From: Gnetum montanum
Lineage: Eukaryota > Streptophyta > Gnetopsida > Gnetales > Gnetaceae
Direction: 5' to 3'
DNA length: 64,000 bases
Assembly (NCBI GenBank): GCA_015680685.1
Contig: MNCI01009519.1
Location: 1,365,881-1,429,880 of the forward strand
Positions 34,843 through 46,586 of the stretch are shown piece after piece (position 1 is the first letter of the stretch; every line of letters starts with the position of its first letter). The notes beneath the pieces are model-generated. The model searched no databases and was not told the DNA's origin. It saw only the letters and a list, made by a program, of their open reading frames with translations. The translations under genes and the position numbers were made by a program.

Positions 34843-35740
34843 CTACAATCACACGAGGCCAATCGTTAGTAAGGTTGTTACCAAAGTTAGGTTATACCTT
34901 ACTACTTACCATAATAAATTTTCTTTATCTCTATGTGATGTTACTTATTAGGAGAAAATGTCCCTAAATGATTATAATATTGAATCCTCTTTGCTTAGGT
35001 GCTTTCCAAATCTAGTTTCCCAGTATAACTAAGGAGATGAAATTGTTTTTGGCACATTTATCCTTAATTTTATAATTAATTATCTTTAATAATGTCCTTC
35101 GGGCGATGAAAAATTTCAAAAAATTTATGCACTATTTAGAATGTGCCCCTCCTCAACGACTAAGCTAAACACTCCAGGTTCAAGTAGGTTCAAACAAAAT
35201 GAAAATCGAAGTACTAGCAAGCAAGTTATGGATATGAAAGCAAGGGACGTGCAATTGTGAGTCATAGAGAGAAATTTGAAAAACTTCCCCCGTGTTAACA
35301 GTTGTAAATGATGTTGATTAGCATGGGGGATCACGTATATATATAGTTTTGGGACGTGATATTGCGACCTATCGATGTTTGGGCACTTTATAGAATGTAC
35401 CAAATTTTTAATATTTTTCTGAAATTAAACGATGGAAACTAAGGANAGGCATGAAAATTATGATGATGTGGAATTTATCAATAAGGACCTCAGATGGTAA
35501 AGGGGAGAAAAAGGCTATGTGATGGTTCATGGGGATGTTTGAATTGGAGGGATAGTAATCAAGGAAAGAATATCATTGATAATACATTGAGGGTAATAGA
35601 TGATGTGTGGAAGATGTGTTATGAGTGCAAATTACAAAAATTATGCAAGAGGGTCCTCCCCAAAGTAGGTTCCAACCTATAATTCCCTTGCGTAACCACA
35701 CCTTAAAATGTCCGTAGGCACTAGAAGGGTTAAATGTAAT
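34843..35740 (-). other. Spacer upstream of ORFX
   Basis: Aligns with 55870-56790 of the plus copy. Shared blocks are the GCAAGAGGGTCCTCCCC-type block at 35645-35662, the GATATC-TATA module at 35334-35365 and a GTTGAGGAGGGGCACATTC block (about 35150) where the other copy has TCATGGGGGAAGGGTACATTC. It is non-coding in both. Confidence 0.65.
35334..35365 (-). promoter_or_regulatory. Candidate internal promoter for ORFX
   Basis: Minus sense CGCAATATCACG followed about 10 bases later by CTATATATATACG. The same order (GATATC element, then TATA-rich box) is at 56256-56294 in the plus copy. The TATA stretch lies about 500 bases upstream of the ORFX start in both copies. This is inference from position and similarity to the LTR promoter layout; there is no transcript evidence. 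Confidence 0.45.
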
Positions 35741-36651
35741 CTACATTGGTTCCACAAAATACACACATGTACGTATCACTGGAATGAGGTAAGAATTCTA
35801 TGCTACACAAGACACTATCTATAATTACATGAACAGCAAGATGAGATGGACTATAGAAGGGATTATAGAGATTGGGACATGAGGTAACTACCTAGGGCAC
35901 AATGAATCTTGTGTGTAAAGCATGATTAATGTGTCATTAACCTGTTGTTCCAAGATTAGGACCAAGTCCATTCCTCTGATCAATGATACCGCATTTTTTC
36001 ATCCCATGATGAGCGACTATGAGAGTACTAGAACAAAAAGGCATATGATCACTTGGCGTTTTGTTCAAGGGAGGAGTGAATTTTGCTTTGTGGCACTTTC
36101 TTTCTTTTTCTTTTCTTTTTTTTCGATTGTTGAATCCAGAGAAGCTGTCAACCTTCAGGAATGGGTGCATGCCTTTCCAGTGGGACCCCCTAGAACAACA
36201 TTGGATTTTTTTGAGTGCCTTTTGATTACTATTACTCCCATTTTGTGTTAGATCTTCAAGGATTTTAGTATAACCACATTGCGTGATAACTCTCACAGAT
36301 GTCACCAAAGAGAATCTGCAACTCCCCTTAATGTCACACCCTAATCATTCTCTCTTGATCCATCCCTCTTCATTCTTGGTACAATGAACAAAAAATTAAT
36401 TTTATGTTTTAAGAATGTCAAGANGTGGATGTAATGGGCTCACTGTCCAAATAATTGATCACTCAAGACTCAATAACATAGAGCACACCCCAACCAACAA
36501 GCCACATGAGTGTTTTATTTGTAGATGAGATTACTTATAAAAATATAAAAAAAACAAAAAGATAAAATAAGAAATTGAAAAATGAAAAACTGGAAAACAA
36601 AAAATTGTAAAATGAAAGAAAATGAAAAATATTTATTAATCCTGCTTGTTA
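35741..36651 (-). other. Non-coding region between gag and the ORFX spacer
   Basis: Carries family A blocks: CCTTTCCAGTGGGACCCCC (about 36170-36188), TTAATGTCACACCCTAAT (about 36330), an A-rich tract (36540-36625) and GGGGGATTTCCCCCAT (36658). The short ORFs 35937-36308 (minus) and 35922-36251 (plus) have no recognisable features and overlap conserved non-coding blocks. Single Ns are at 35445 and 36424. Confidence 0.6.
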
Positions 36652-38620
36652 TTAGAATGGGGGATTTCCCCCATAACTAAATAGTTGAGCATGGCGAGGA
36701 TTAATAAATGAAAGATGAGGATCTTTGCATGTCAGAAATATCGAAACTTGCTCATACTTACCCCATTGGGGTTCACACACCTTATTATAGTAAGCATAGT
36801 GGGGCAATTTATAAGATGTGGTTCCCAAGTAAAGAGTTGATCCACTATAATACTTGAGACCGTAAGATGGCATGCAAGGATCAAGGTGTCGCCCTCCATG
36901 GTTGTATTCATTGGGCCATATGGTTGTTGGAGTGTTAATTGGTGGCCCTGATGAAGTGACACAAGGCATTGGGTTCGAGGAGAAGGATGCACTATAGTGT
37001 TGGAATTGTGCTGAGTTGGAGAATGCAGTGGCCTTGGAACTGTGTTGTCTCTTCCTACGGTCATATCTAAAGAAGGGACGTCTTTGATGTTGAGGAGGTC
37101 TCCCACTACTATTGGCAATAGTAGCACAAGCAACATTCATAGGTTGTTGTTGTAGTGTAGACACTTCAGGAATAGTTGGTGGCGATGTAGAAGGAGGAAA
37201 AGGATGAGAATGTTGAAATTTAGGAGAAGTGTAAGGTACACAAGGCGATGGTTGTTTTGAGGACATGGGTTGATAGTATTGAGGAGAATGATAATGCAGC
37301 AAGATAGAGTATGTTGACCTAGTTGGGGAAACAGGATGTTAACCTAGATAAGCATTTGGATTCGGCTTATACAAAGGGTGTCTTTAGTTTAGGGATGGCT
37401 TCCCCCACGACTGGGATTGTTTCCATTGTGATCAAACATAGTATCTTTGTACAAACTATGGGAATGCTCATATAAATGTAATAAGATTGGGCATTGGCCC
37501 TTGGGGTGATCGTATAGGCAAATGTTGCATTCATACATGTGATTGGCAATTGAGCTCTTATTTTCTTCATCCCTTCTTTCTGATTGTCTAATGATATTTT
37601 TTCTTGCTTCCTGGGTTGTTAGAACTCTATCTCCAATAATATTGATATATTCTCCACACTTTTTATGCATCCATTCTAGCATCTTATTGATATTTGCCTC
37701 GATTTCCTCTAATGATTGTTGTACTAGCAAAGATGGTTATTCCTCCTTGAGATAGGTTGATTTCTCTTTTTCATGATTATGGACCTCTATTAAGTTGAGA
37801 TTTTGATATCATTGATGTTTTTCCACACTCTCCCATCTAGCCATTTATCCTTCTTCTTTCACTACCCGCTTAATAAGCTCTTGGAATTGATGGGTTCATA
37901 GTTCATATAGTTGACCTTGTTCATACATCCCTAGGGTCTCTCTTGTTTCATCACAAAGCCCGTTAATGATATGGTACATTAGCCTTTCCTCAGAGAACTC
38001 ATGGCCTAGACAGTTGTTTAATAGTGCATAATATCTTTCTAAGGCCATGTCCAAGGGTTCATGTTGTGCTTTTTTTCACTCTTGGATTTGTTTCCTCAAG
38101 GCTAACACTCTTGCATAGGTTTGATATCTTTTGTTAAAGAGTTCTACCATTGTTGGCCAACATCATATTGAATTTGGATTTAACGATCTATGCCATACTT
38201 TTGCTTGGCCAACGAGTGTCATAGGAAAGAGCTTGAGTTTTTTTCAACCATTATCAATGTTGTTCCATGCACAGGCATCATAGAAGGCTTCTAAATGTTG
38301 TTGCAGATCTAAGTCATAGCCGCCTGAGAAATTGGAAAAGTTGTTTAAATTGAACCTAGGTAGGCAGCTCTCTTTACGATGCCTACGGAAGAATTGAACA
38401 ACCTCTTGTATTTGCGTTAGGCTTGTAGTGGCTAGTAGGGGTTCATCGTCATTGAGTAAGTTATGCTTTCATGTGTTGGGACAATGCTACCTTCATTTAT
38501 GTTTATAAGAAACCCCCAGCTCAGATTGCCTACTCCAATCTTCATGTTCATATAATTCATTGGTTCTCCAATGAATTTCCTCACTAGATATGGCATTATT
38601 GTAACCTTTTAGGAGAGGCA
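36652..38620 (-). pseudogene. Gag of the 32177-39619 element
   Basis: Minus-strand reading: N-terminal part near 38600, then the capsid at about 38450-38060 (QQHLEAFYDACAWNNI, LKKLKLF-like, ERYYALLNNCLGHEFSEE, DETRETLGMYEQGQLYEL). A helical segment lies at 37730-37600 (LLVQQSLEEIEANINKMLEW). The zinc knuckle CNICLYDHPKGQC (about 37530) has C-x2-C-x3-H-x4-C spacing, as in Athila gag. A Pro/Gln/Ser-rich C-terminal region (37302-36652; SSKQPSPCVPYTSPKFQHSH) follows. Where protease should begin there is instead non-coding DNA. The 37730-36652 part is the least broken gag stretch in the window. Confidence 0.82.
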
Positions 38621-38744
38621 TGGTTGTGAAATTGTGTGTGAATTTGTATGTGAATTTTTGTAATTATTTCTTCCTAAAAAATGTATTGTTAATTCCTATA
38701 TAGTGACCTTGTATGATATAACTAATCTAGATAACTAGCACTGT

Positions 38745-38762
38745 CCCCCAACAACGATGCCA
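38745..38762 (-). promoter_or_regulatory. Primer-binding site, tRNA-Asp-like
   Basis: Minus sense TGGCATCGTTGTTGGGGG, one base inside the LTR, against the expected TGGCGCCGTTGCCGGGGA. Five of 18 positions differ, all transitions, four of them of the kind produced by methyl-cytosine deamination. Confidence 0.8.
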
Positions 38763-38763
38763 A

Positions 38764-39619
38764 TGATGAGTGGCAAGGCACCCCTACACTCAACCATACG
38801 AATACAAGCATTTAACGCACGATCTGGTCAAACTCCACAGATAGACTAGTTGTGGTATCTAGACAATTACTCGTAGATCACAGTTCGCTATCTTCCCACT
38901 TGGACTAGTATTAGCTTTGTCACGTATGGTTTAGTCCAGATTGAGGTGTATGATGTATTCCTACACTAATGCTACTCCTGGGTATGATGGTAAATAATAT
39001 CAACTAAGCTAGGAGAGAGGATGAGAGAGAATCTAAACTAGCCTAATTTTGATGAGCATCCATTCCTTAATCATTCGTACACATCTTGGACCTCATGCAT
39101 GACTACCACTGGGATTACCAAGTGCATGGCCTAGGTACACTACTGGGTTACCAAGTAGTCACACTTAAATGCTCGTGATTAAGTCGTATTCATTCTACAT
39201 TACTAGGAGATAAGGGTTGAGAGATATTAACTAAGAAAGTAGTAAATAATAATAACAATTAAATAATTAAGCTAAGTGGATGTTGCAATGATGAAGTAAT
39301 CTCAATCTTTATTGCTAGTCATGTGCATGTCCAAGTACGTCACACTTAAATAAGGATGTCGTACAATTACAATCATCACACTGTGAGCATGCACTGGGAC
39401 AAAAGGATTGAGAGGAAAAACTGACAAAAAGTCCCTACCTTAATACAGAAAACTACAAAACTTAAACTTCAGAAAAATCCCTACCAAATCTACCTACCTC
39501 TTATTTATAGATGAGGAGATAGGCTGCAATATTGCGTCTAGGCTCTGATATCGCGTACATGATATCGCATATGTGATATCATGGGTGCAATATTGCAGCC
39601 AACAATTCATGACTCATCA
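38764..39619 (-). repeat. 5' LTR of the 32177-39619 element (856 bp)
   Basis: Begins TGATGAGTGGCAAGG next to the primer-binding site and ends CATGACTCATCA at 39619. TATTTATA at 39502-39509 and GATATC at 39547, 39561 and 39575 (spacing 14). It is shorter than its partner, mainly by one 14-base unit. Confidence 0.92.
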
Positions 39620-40132
39620 AGCATCATTAAAATCTACTAGGAAATATGGTGACTACGTTGGCCATGTGAACATTGTTGAAAATTTGTGATGATTACACTA
39701 GCCATGCTATAGCTAGTGGAAATTATGGTGACTACGTTGGCTATTGCTGGGAAAATGAAAAATCCACCAACATCAACACTGGATGTATGCATCTCTAGCG
39801 TAATCAAGGTCATAACCACCATAAAACCCATGAAAATGCCAAATTTAGTAGTCTCCAAGGCATTTTTAACCTTCCCAAACTCAAATATAAACATGACATA
39901 ACTTTTTCCATGTGGGAAGTGAGGCAATAACAACTTACGAGGCATTTTTCAGCTTCAAAAAGTTAAAGTATGCAAGATTGTAGCTCATAGGCTACAAACC
40001 TTACATTTACAATGAAATCTTACCTCAAGTTTAATGGTGAAGGTTACAAGTTACAACATCCATTTTCTTAGTGGTGTTTCATTGACCCCTCTTTGTTGAT
40101 GTCATGAAAATTAGCCCAAGAGACATTCACAA
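39620..40132 (-). mobile_element. Family B LTR copy 1, right part (U3 start side)
   Basis: Resumes the B LTR after the inserted family A element. GAGGCATTTTTCAGCTTCAAAA and TTACATTTACAATGAAATC (39940-40020) match 44602-44690, then GGTGTTTCATTGACCCCTC and the hairpin CTTTGTTGATGTC...GACATTCA (40089-40130) match 44740-44810. The short ORFs 39637-39945 (minus) and 39716-39901 (plus) are chance frames. Confidence 0.7.
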
Positions 40133-41139
40133 AAAATGCAAAACATCACCACAAGTCCACCACCAATGTTTCCTCTTCATGCTTGATTTAGTAGTGTTGA
40201 ATCATACGAATAAGTGCTTGTGATGATGAGATGATATAGGATAAATATTGTATTTGGCTACAAGGAATGGCTCATGAGGGCTAACAATGAGTTCTACGTG
40301 TTGACATCGTGGCTACAATATGGCACTAACATTTTGGGCTAGTAAATGTAATCCTTGCACTTTGTGCCTTGAAGTGTTGGATGCTTGATAATGCTTTTGA
40401 GGAACCAACACCTTACTCTAAGCTTTCTTTAGCTATTAGGCTCCTTTCTTTGCATGTTTGGAGCCATTGGTTTGTCCTTTTGTCTTCATTAGCTATTTGG
40501 TCTTTTGGTAATTTGCTTTCCTCCCCTCCCCTTTCTTTTTTTAGGATGAAACCATCATTGGGTTTCATTGCCAAAGTCAGGTTTGATTTGGTTTTCCCAT
40601 TAAATGACATGTGTTACATTCAATGGACTTCATGTGGAGAATGATGAAGGAAATGTCAAATGACCATAATGCATGAGTGTCAAACATGGATCAACATTAT
40701 TATTCAAGGCAAGGAAGGCTATAATTAGGCTACAAGATTGAGTTCTAAGAGAAGTAATGGAAGGAATTGTGAAGCAAACACACTTGGTATGGCAAGACAG
40801 GTTTACCAAATCTTACACATTGAGATCACATGGTAACTTACTACCATAATGAGTTGCACCTTTGTGATGACTTCATGCTTCATCCTACAACCACATCTCC
40901 AAGGGAACAACCAAACAAGACAAAAAAAAACATGTTTTCATATCACAATGCATAGGGCTATATGAGAGAATCAACGAACTAGGCCACCAAAGGTCATAAC
41001 TGTTATAGATGTTACAAAGTTTTACAGTCCATTTTTTGTGCAAAAAGAGGTAGAGAATAGAATACTGACTTACTTTTTATAGGTCACTATGGTCATGGAT
41101 GTCAATGTTGATACCTATCAAGAAAACATGTTAGATATA
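40133..41139 (-). other. Family B 3' untranslated region, decayed
   Basis: Lies between B pol (right) and its 3' LTR (left). No tandem repeats as clear as at 44880 are seen. The plus ORF 40369-40644 has no recognisable motif. Otherwise nothing is supported here. Confidence 0.45.
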
Positions 41140-42770
41140 ATAATATTTGAGATAGAAATGGTTGACCAGGTTGGCCAACTCATTTCCATCCATGTCTACT
41201 ATCCTAAAGGCTCCATTACCATAGGTCTTAGTGATCAGGAAAGGCCATTCCCAATTGGTTGAGAATTTGTCTATGTGCTCACAAACTACCTTGAGGACCA
41301 GGTCTCCCTGTTTGATCTTTCATTTTTTCAGGTCATGGTGATGCAGTTGTTTTTGCCTCTCTTGGTATTGCTCAATGTGAATAAGCATTCATACCTATTG
41401 CTCTTCCACTAAGTCCAGGTCCATGGTACGTAGCTCCTAGTTCTAGTCATCATTGATGAAGTTTGATAGGACTACTCTCAATAATGGAACCTACAATTCA
41501 AGAGATAAAATAGCTTCAGAACCATAAACCTAGCCATATGGAGTTACTTTATTTGTGATTCAAAATGTGGTTTGATAGGCCCAAAGTGCATAGATAAGCC
41601 ACTCATGCCACTTGCATCTACTGATGTTCAACATCATTTAAAGTAAGTTTATAATAGATTTGTTACTAGCTTTAGCTTATCCATGAGCTTGAGGATAGTA
41701 CGATGACAAAAATGAATGTTTAATTCCTATAAAAATCTTTTGTTGCTTAGCTACTAAACTATGGTCCATTATTCATTACTATGGTCATAGGTATGTCAAA
41801 CTAGGCTACTATGTTATCGAGTATAAATCTATAAACTTATTGAGACATTATCTTCCTTAGGGAAATAGATTCAACCCACTTCATAAAGTATTTGATTACA
41901 GTGATGATAAAGCTATGCCATGCAGAACATTTAGGTGTTATAAATCCAATAATGTCCAATCCCCATTGTTGAAATGACCAAGTTATCTAAGTAGTGTGTA
42001 ACTTAGTTGGTGGCACATATATCAAGTTGCTATGTTGTTGACAAGTGTTACAAATTTTAACCTTCTACAGGTAATCATTTTCCATATAAGGCTAGTAATA
42101 GCCTAGTCATTTAATCTTAGTAATCACGGCTCTAAGTCCTATATTTCCTCTACATACACCCGCATGAACTTACTCAAGAACTATGCAAGCTTCGATTTTT
42201 CTCAAGCACACTAATAATATGCCATCATAAGACCGTTGACATAATGTGTTATCATCTATGATGACATACTATTTTGACCTTTTACATACAACATCCTTTT
42301 GAAAAGTATTCATGCCTTGTGGAGATTCAACATGCATAAGATAAAACTTGATTTTTCCATACCATTCCCTTGAATGGGTGGTACTGATGAAGGCTACAGA
42401 TTTGACCTCAATGTTCTATGTGATGGGAATGGCATAGTTCGCAATTAAGAAAGGTAATTTTCTAGACACATCTGGCATCACACTAAGGGCCAAAGTTGCA
42501 ATAGCATTAACTAACATGTTCTTGTTTTGGGGAACATGTTAGATTCTAACATTTGTAAATTGTTGTATCAGTTTCTTACCTAGGTCATAATAAGGTTACA
42601 AATGGTTGGCCTTACATGCATAAACCTCTGTTACTTGGTTAACCATAATTTGTGAATCATCTCTGATCATTAGACACTTGATTTCTTGGTGACAAGCTAT
42701 CATCATTTCCCAGATCAATTTTTACAATTGTTTATGTGTATTTTACCATGAAACTTCTATCGATTATTGG
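41140..42770 (-). pseudogene. Family B pol fragment (second RNase H and integrase)
   Basis: The minus-strand reading parallels 45110-46950 almost block for block. The integrase C-terminus is at 41150-41300 (plus-strand landmarks GGCCAACTCATTTCCATCC and GACTATCCTAAAGGCTCC-like). The core is at about 41570-42060, the zinc region near 42060-42200, and the archaeal-type RNase H at about 42400-42720. RT and everything upstream is missing: the match ends near 42770 and the intron-like sequence of the phosphatase-like pseudogene begins. Stops are frequent. Its 3' LTR is the split B LTR to its left. Confidence 0.75.
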
Positions 42771-43140
42771 TTGACTACTTGGTTTTCTTTTTTTCTTTTT
42801 TTTCTTTTTGGTTTTACATGTACAAACTAGTCATAATTTTGGTTATCACCTTGTTTTGGTTCTAAGTGTTGAAAATTATGAATTTTTTTATTTGGCTTAA
42901 GTGAGAATGTTGACATTAAGGTTGTAAAAATTTTAGTTGTTTAATAGTTCATTTTTTGGTTATGATCATTTATGGTTTTAATGGTTGTTGTTGTGTGTAA
43001 GGCCTTTTTGAAACCAATCTTGGTGGTTATTGAGTTGGTAGGACTCCTCTACAATATCCACACACCAGGGCCCAACACCCCACCTACAAACAGAGCCTTG
43101 AATCATGGCTCCTTATGGTTTCGACGAGGGCAAAAGAATT
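42771..43140 (+). pseudogene. FCP1/NIF-type phosphatase-like fragment, copy 1
   Basis: From 43005, after a splice-acceptor-like TGTGTGTAAG, the plus frame reads KPILVVIELVGLLYNIHTPG then NHGSLWF, matching copy 2 at 54194 (RLILIIVELVGILCYIVHPK then SLWFQPKARDF). The sequence before it is T-rich and intron-like, as in copy 2. The fragment is cut at 43140 by the start of a family B LTR. In working HAD-type phosphatases this position holds the nucleophile motif D-x-D/N-G; both copies have E-L-V-G instead. Confidence 0.45.
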
Positions 43141-44802
43141 TGTTATGACTAAAATCCTCAATTTCTAGAATAGGAAGGAAACCAAGGATCCTTAGTGCAA
43201 GTAGTTCCTCAACCTTGAATCCCCAAGGCCTTCATGATGAAAATGGGATTCAAGGTAACATGGCCAATCCAACAGATCAACCAAGGACTTAGGAGATTCA
43301 AAACATGGAAATATAAATAGATCCAAATAATGCACAAATAATAACTTTATTTTTTAAACACAAAACTTAATACTTAAAACTTTATTGAGAAAATAATAAA
43401 AAATAAGTGAGAGAAATGTGTACAAATGGCTCTTGGATGAGCAAAAAAGAGGGTTCACTTAAGCAAGAGTTCAAAGTCCATTGAAGCTAAGATGGTCTAC
43501 TCCACAATCCAGGTGTTAAGCCACTCTTGATGTTATCGAACCTTCCTTTGCTGCTACAACCTTGGATTTGCTAATTTGGTTGCTACTAGGGGGTCAGAAG
43601 GGGAGAATATTTGGATGCTAATTTGCTCCAAACTAGGTTTTGAGGCTCAGAAATGTCGTGCTAATACCAAAATCCACCATATCTCAAGGCCTCAATGCTT
43701 CCATGCTGGGATTCAAGAGACTATAAGTATGGGAACTTCCAAGAGCTCTTGAGTGCTTCAAAATGCCCTAGGTGTGGAGTTGTGTGTATGCAAATTTTTT
43801 CTTGTGAGTATGGAATATTTTCAAAAAATGCTAAACATTGTCAAAAAATTTGAAACCTGTAAATGGTGTTGGAGTTTGGCTTTTATAGGATCCTTGGGCC
43901 ATGAGTGGGGCTAAAAATTGGCTATGATTAGGCTATAAATTGGTTGTGTAATGGTTGCAAAATGGCTGCTAAATTTAGATAAAATGGGCTCCCGAATTTG
44001 GAGGGGTTACTAAAAATAATATGTGCTTTCCCCCATAGCCATTCTATTTACTACAAATAGTAAATAGGGTACCCCTTCCACACTGAAGATGAATCTTCCA
44101 CACTGAGATCTCCACTATGCTTTTTGAAGTGGCTGGTCAACATTAAATTACATAACTTAATAAATTTTTATTTTTGTGGCTTTCACACTAGGGGTTTGAA
44201 TTTTCCACACTAGCAGGGGACTTTCCAGGCTAGGAAAAAATTTTCCAAGCTAGGGGGAACTTTCTAGGCTAGGGGAAAGTTTCCAAGTTGGAGGGGGAGG
44301 GGGTGGGGGAAGCTTTCGAGGCTAGGGAGAAACTTTCTAGTTTGAGGGGAAAGTTTTCAAAATGTGCTTTTTGGTCTTCACATTGAAGGGGAACTAGTTT
44401 CCAAAATATGCCTTTGGTATCCACATTGAAGGGGGGAAAGTTTTCAAACCCCCCATCCTTCCAGACTGGGGTTAGGTGAGATCTACACCCCTCTAGATGT
44501 GTTTCCAGTGTAGAAAAATGTGTACCTCTCATAAAACACATCAAATTGCCTTTTTTGGCATTCCAAAAGGCATTTTTGACACCCNCTTTGACCACTAATG
44601 AGGCATTTTTTCAACCCCAAAAGTATAAAGTATGTGAAATTTCCCATTGTGGATTACAGTTTTCACATTTACAATGAGATTTTTTCTTAAGTTTCATGGG
44701 TGAAAGCTACATGATAAAGATTGGTTCTGATATGCAAAATTTTTGTGTTGTTTCAATGGCCCCTCTTTGTTGGTGTCTAGAGAATTGACACGAGAGGTAT
44801 CA
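43141..44802 (-). mobile_element. Family B LTR copy 2 (about 1.66 kb)
   Basis: Follows, in minus sense, the family B pol at 45100-48540 and its UTR repeats, so it is that element's 3' LTR. Minus-sense start is in the hairpin near 44802 and the end is ...CATAACA at 43141. The TATA box TATAAAAG (minus sense) is at 43880-43887. It is collinear with the split copy 31305-32176 + 39620-40132 but longer, because of an expanded G/A-rich minisatellite (44190-44470). One N is at 44585. Confidence 0.72.
44190..44470. repeat. Minisatellite TTTCCAGGCTAGGGGGAAA in the B LTR
   Basis: About ten degenerate units of 20-30 bases built on ACTTTCCAGGCTAGGGG, e.g. TTTTCCAAGCTAGGGGGAA, TTTCGAGGCTAGGGAGAA and GGGGAAAGTTTTCAAA. 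It is in the U3 of LTR copy 2 and poorly represented in copy 1. Confidence 0.75.
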
Positions 44803-44879
44803 ATAAAGAATACAAAACATCATTGCATATTATAATGTTAGAATGCATAGATGCCACTTGAGAATCAGGCTATCTAGGT

Positions 44880-45045
44880 TACCAATGTTGCTAGTTTAAG
44901 GCCGTGGTAGGCCATGGTACTAGTTTAAGGGCTTATCAAGCCATGGTACCAATTTAAGGCCTTGGAAGGTCATCATAGGCCTTGGTACCATTTTAAAGCC
45001 TTGGTAGGCCATGTTTCTAGTTTAAGGTCATAGTGGACCATTGAA
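44880..45045 (-). repeat. Tandem TAGTTTAAGGCC..GGCCATGG repeats after family B pol
   Basis: Five or six degenerate units of about 25-35 bases: CTAGTTTAAGGCCGTGGTAGG, ACTAGTTTAAGGGCTTATC, CCAATTTAAGGCCTTGGAAG, CCATTTTAAAGCCTTGGTAGG and TCTAGTTTAAGGTCATAG. They lie between the integrase C-terminus (45100) and the LTR, the position where Tat/Ogre elements typically carry repeats. Related single words recur at 48732 and 49021. Confidence 0.75.
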
Positions 45046-45099
45046 AGCAGCCTTGCTTGTTGACAATCTATTAGCTACATGTAGTATGGCTTTAGATAA

Positions 45100-46560
45100 G
45101 AATGATTAACTGAATTGGCCAGCTCATTTTCATCCATGTCGACTATTCTAAATGCTCTATTTCCATAGGCTCTGGTGACAAACAAGGGCCCTTTCTAGTT
45201 GGTTAAGAATTTTTCTGCATGCTCATGGATGGCCTTGAGGACAAGGTTCCCCTCCATGATCTTGCACATGGTTAGCTTATGATGATGTTCTTGCCTTTAC
45301 CTCTCTTGATAGTGCTTGATGTGAGCAAGTGCTTGCATAAGCCACTCCTCCACCAAATCTAGCACTACTATCTGCAACTCCTTGCTCTACTTGTCATTGA
45401 TGAAGTTCATTAAGACTACTTGGAGCAATGGTACTTGCAATTCAAGAGATAAAACAACTTCAAAATCATAAACAAGTCTATAAGGGTTCATGTCGATTTT
45501 CATACGATAGGTTAGTCTATATGCCCATAGTGCATGGATAAGCCATTCATGCCACTTTCGCTTACTATTGTTGAGCATATTCTTAACCAAGTTGATGATG
45601 GCCTTGTTGCTTACTTTTGCTTGTCCATTAGCTTGAGGGTAGTAAGGTGACAAGAAAGAATGCTTAATGCCTAGGTTGTGAAAAAAATCCTTGGTTTCTT
45701 GGCTACTAAATTAAGGTCCATTGTCTATAACTATGGTCATGGGTATGCCAAAACAAGCTACAATGTTGTCTAGGATAAACTTGCAAACTTGTTCAAATGT
45801 GGTCTTCCTTAGGGGGATGCCCTCAACCCACTTGATAAAGTATTCGATTGTGATGATGATCAAGCTATGCCCTACGCTAGACTTAGGTGTTATAGGTCCA
45901 ATGATATTTAACCCCCATCATTGAAATGGCCATGTTATCTAGGTCATATGCAACTTAGTTGGTGATACATGTATCAAGTTGCTATATCATTGGCATCTGT
46001 CACACTGCTTAACCTTTTGCAGGTAGTCATTTTTTGTATGGGGCCAATAGTAGCCTAACCATCTAATCTTAGCAGCCATGGCTCTAGGTCTTATATGTCC
46101 ACCACAAAAACCTTCATGAACCTCCTATAGGACTATTCTAGCTTTAGTTCTGCCTAAGCACTTTAGGAGTATTCCATTGTAGGACCGTTGACATAATGTG
46201 TTCTCATCTATAATGACATACTACTTTGACCACTTACATATGGTGTCCTTCTAAGAAGTTGTCAAGCCCTATGAGGATTCACCATGCATAAGGTAAAATA
46301 TAATATCATCGTACCACTCCTTGGAAGGAGTAGTATGAACGAAGACCACAAAGGTATCCTTAATGTTCTGTGAAATGGAAGTAGTGCAGTCCATATTTAA
46401 GGTGGAAAAATTACTAAACACATCTGGCATCACACTAAGGTCTAATGTTGCAATTGCATCAACAATGGAATTTTTTTTTCAAGGTATCTATTGGATATCA
46501 ACGTCTATGAATTGTTGTAATAATTGCTTTCCTAGGTCACAATAAGATTGTAAGTGCTTA
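45100..46560 (-). pseudogene. Family B integrase, minus copy
   Basis: Minus-strand reading from the N-terminal zinc region (about 46080-46000) through the core. VEGIPLRKTTFEQVCKF-like sequence lies at 45830-45770, a TMVIDNGP-like segment at about 45730, and MSPYYPQANGQAKVSNKAII (45653 on), where the catalytic Glu of NGQAEATNK is Lys-shifted. Then WHEWLIHALWAYRLTYR (45540) and the C-terminal region to 45110. Arrangement matches the plus copy at 15240-16340. There are stops and an altered catalytic residue. Confidence 0.83.
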
Positions 46561-46586
46561 GCTTTGCATGCATAAACTTCGATTAC

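Larger units (their letters stand above)
32177..39619 (-). mobile_element. Family A pol-less element with gag and ORFX
   Basis: Complete minus-strand element of 7443 bases with LTRs at 32177-33046 and 38764-39619, PPT at 33047, PBS at 38745, gag at 36652-38620 and ORFX at 33239-34842. No protease, RT, RNase H or integrase was found between gag and ORFX. Flanking 5-base sequences GGAAT and AGCAT agree at three of five positions, a decayed target duplication at best. Continuity of the interrupted B LTR (left part ends 32176, right part starts 39620) supports the boundaries independently. Confidence 0.85.

Noticed and set aside
40369-40644. 91-residue plus-strand ORF
   Set aside because: No motif, no second copy, and it lies antisense to family B UTR. 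Treated as chance.
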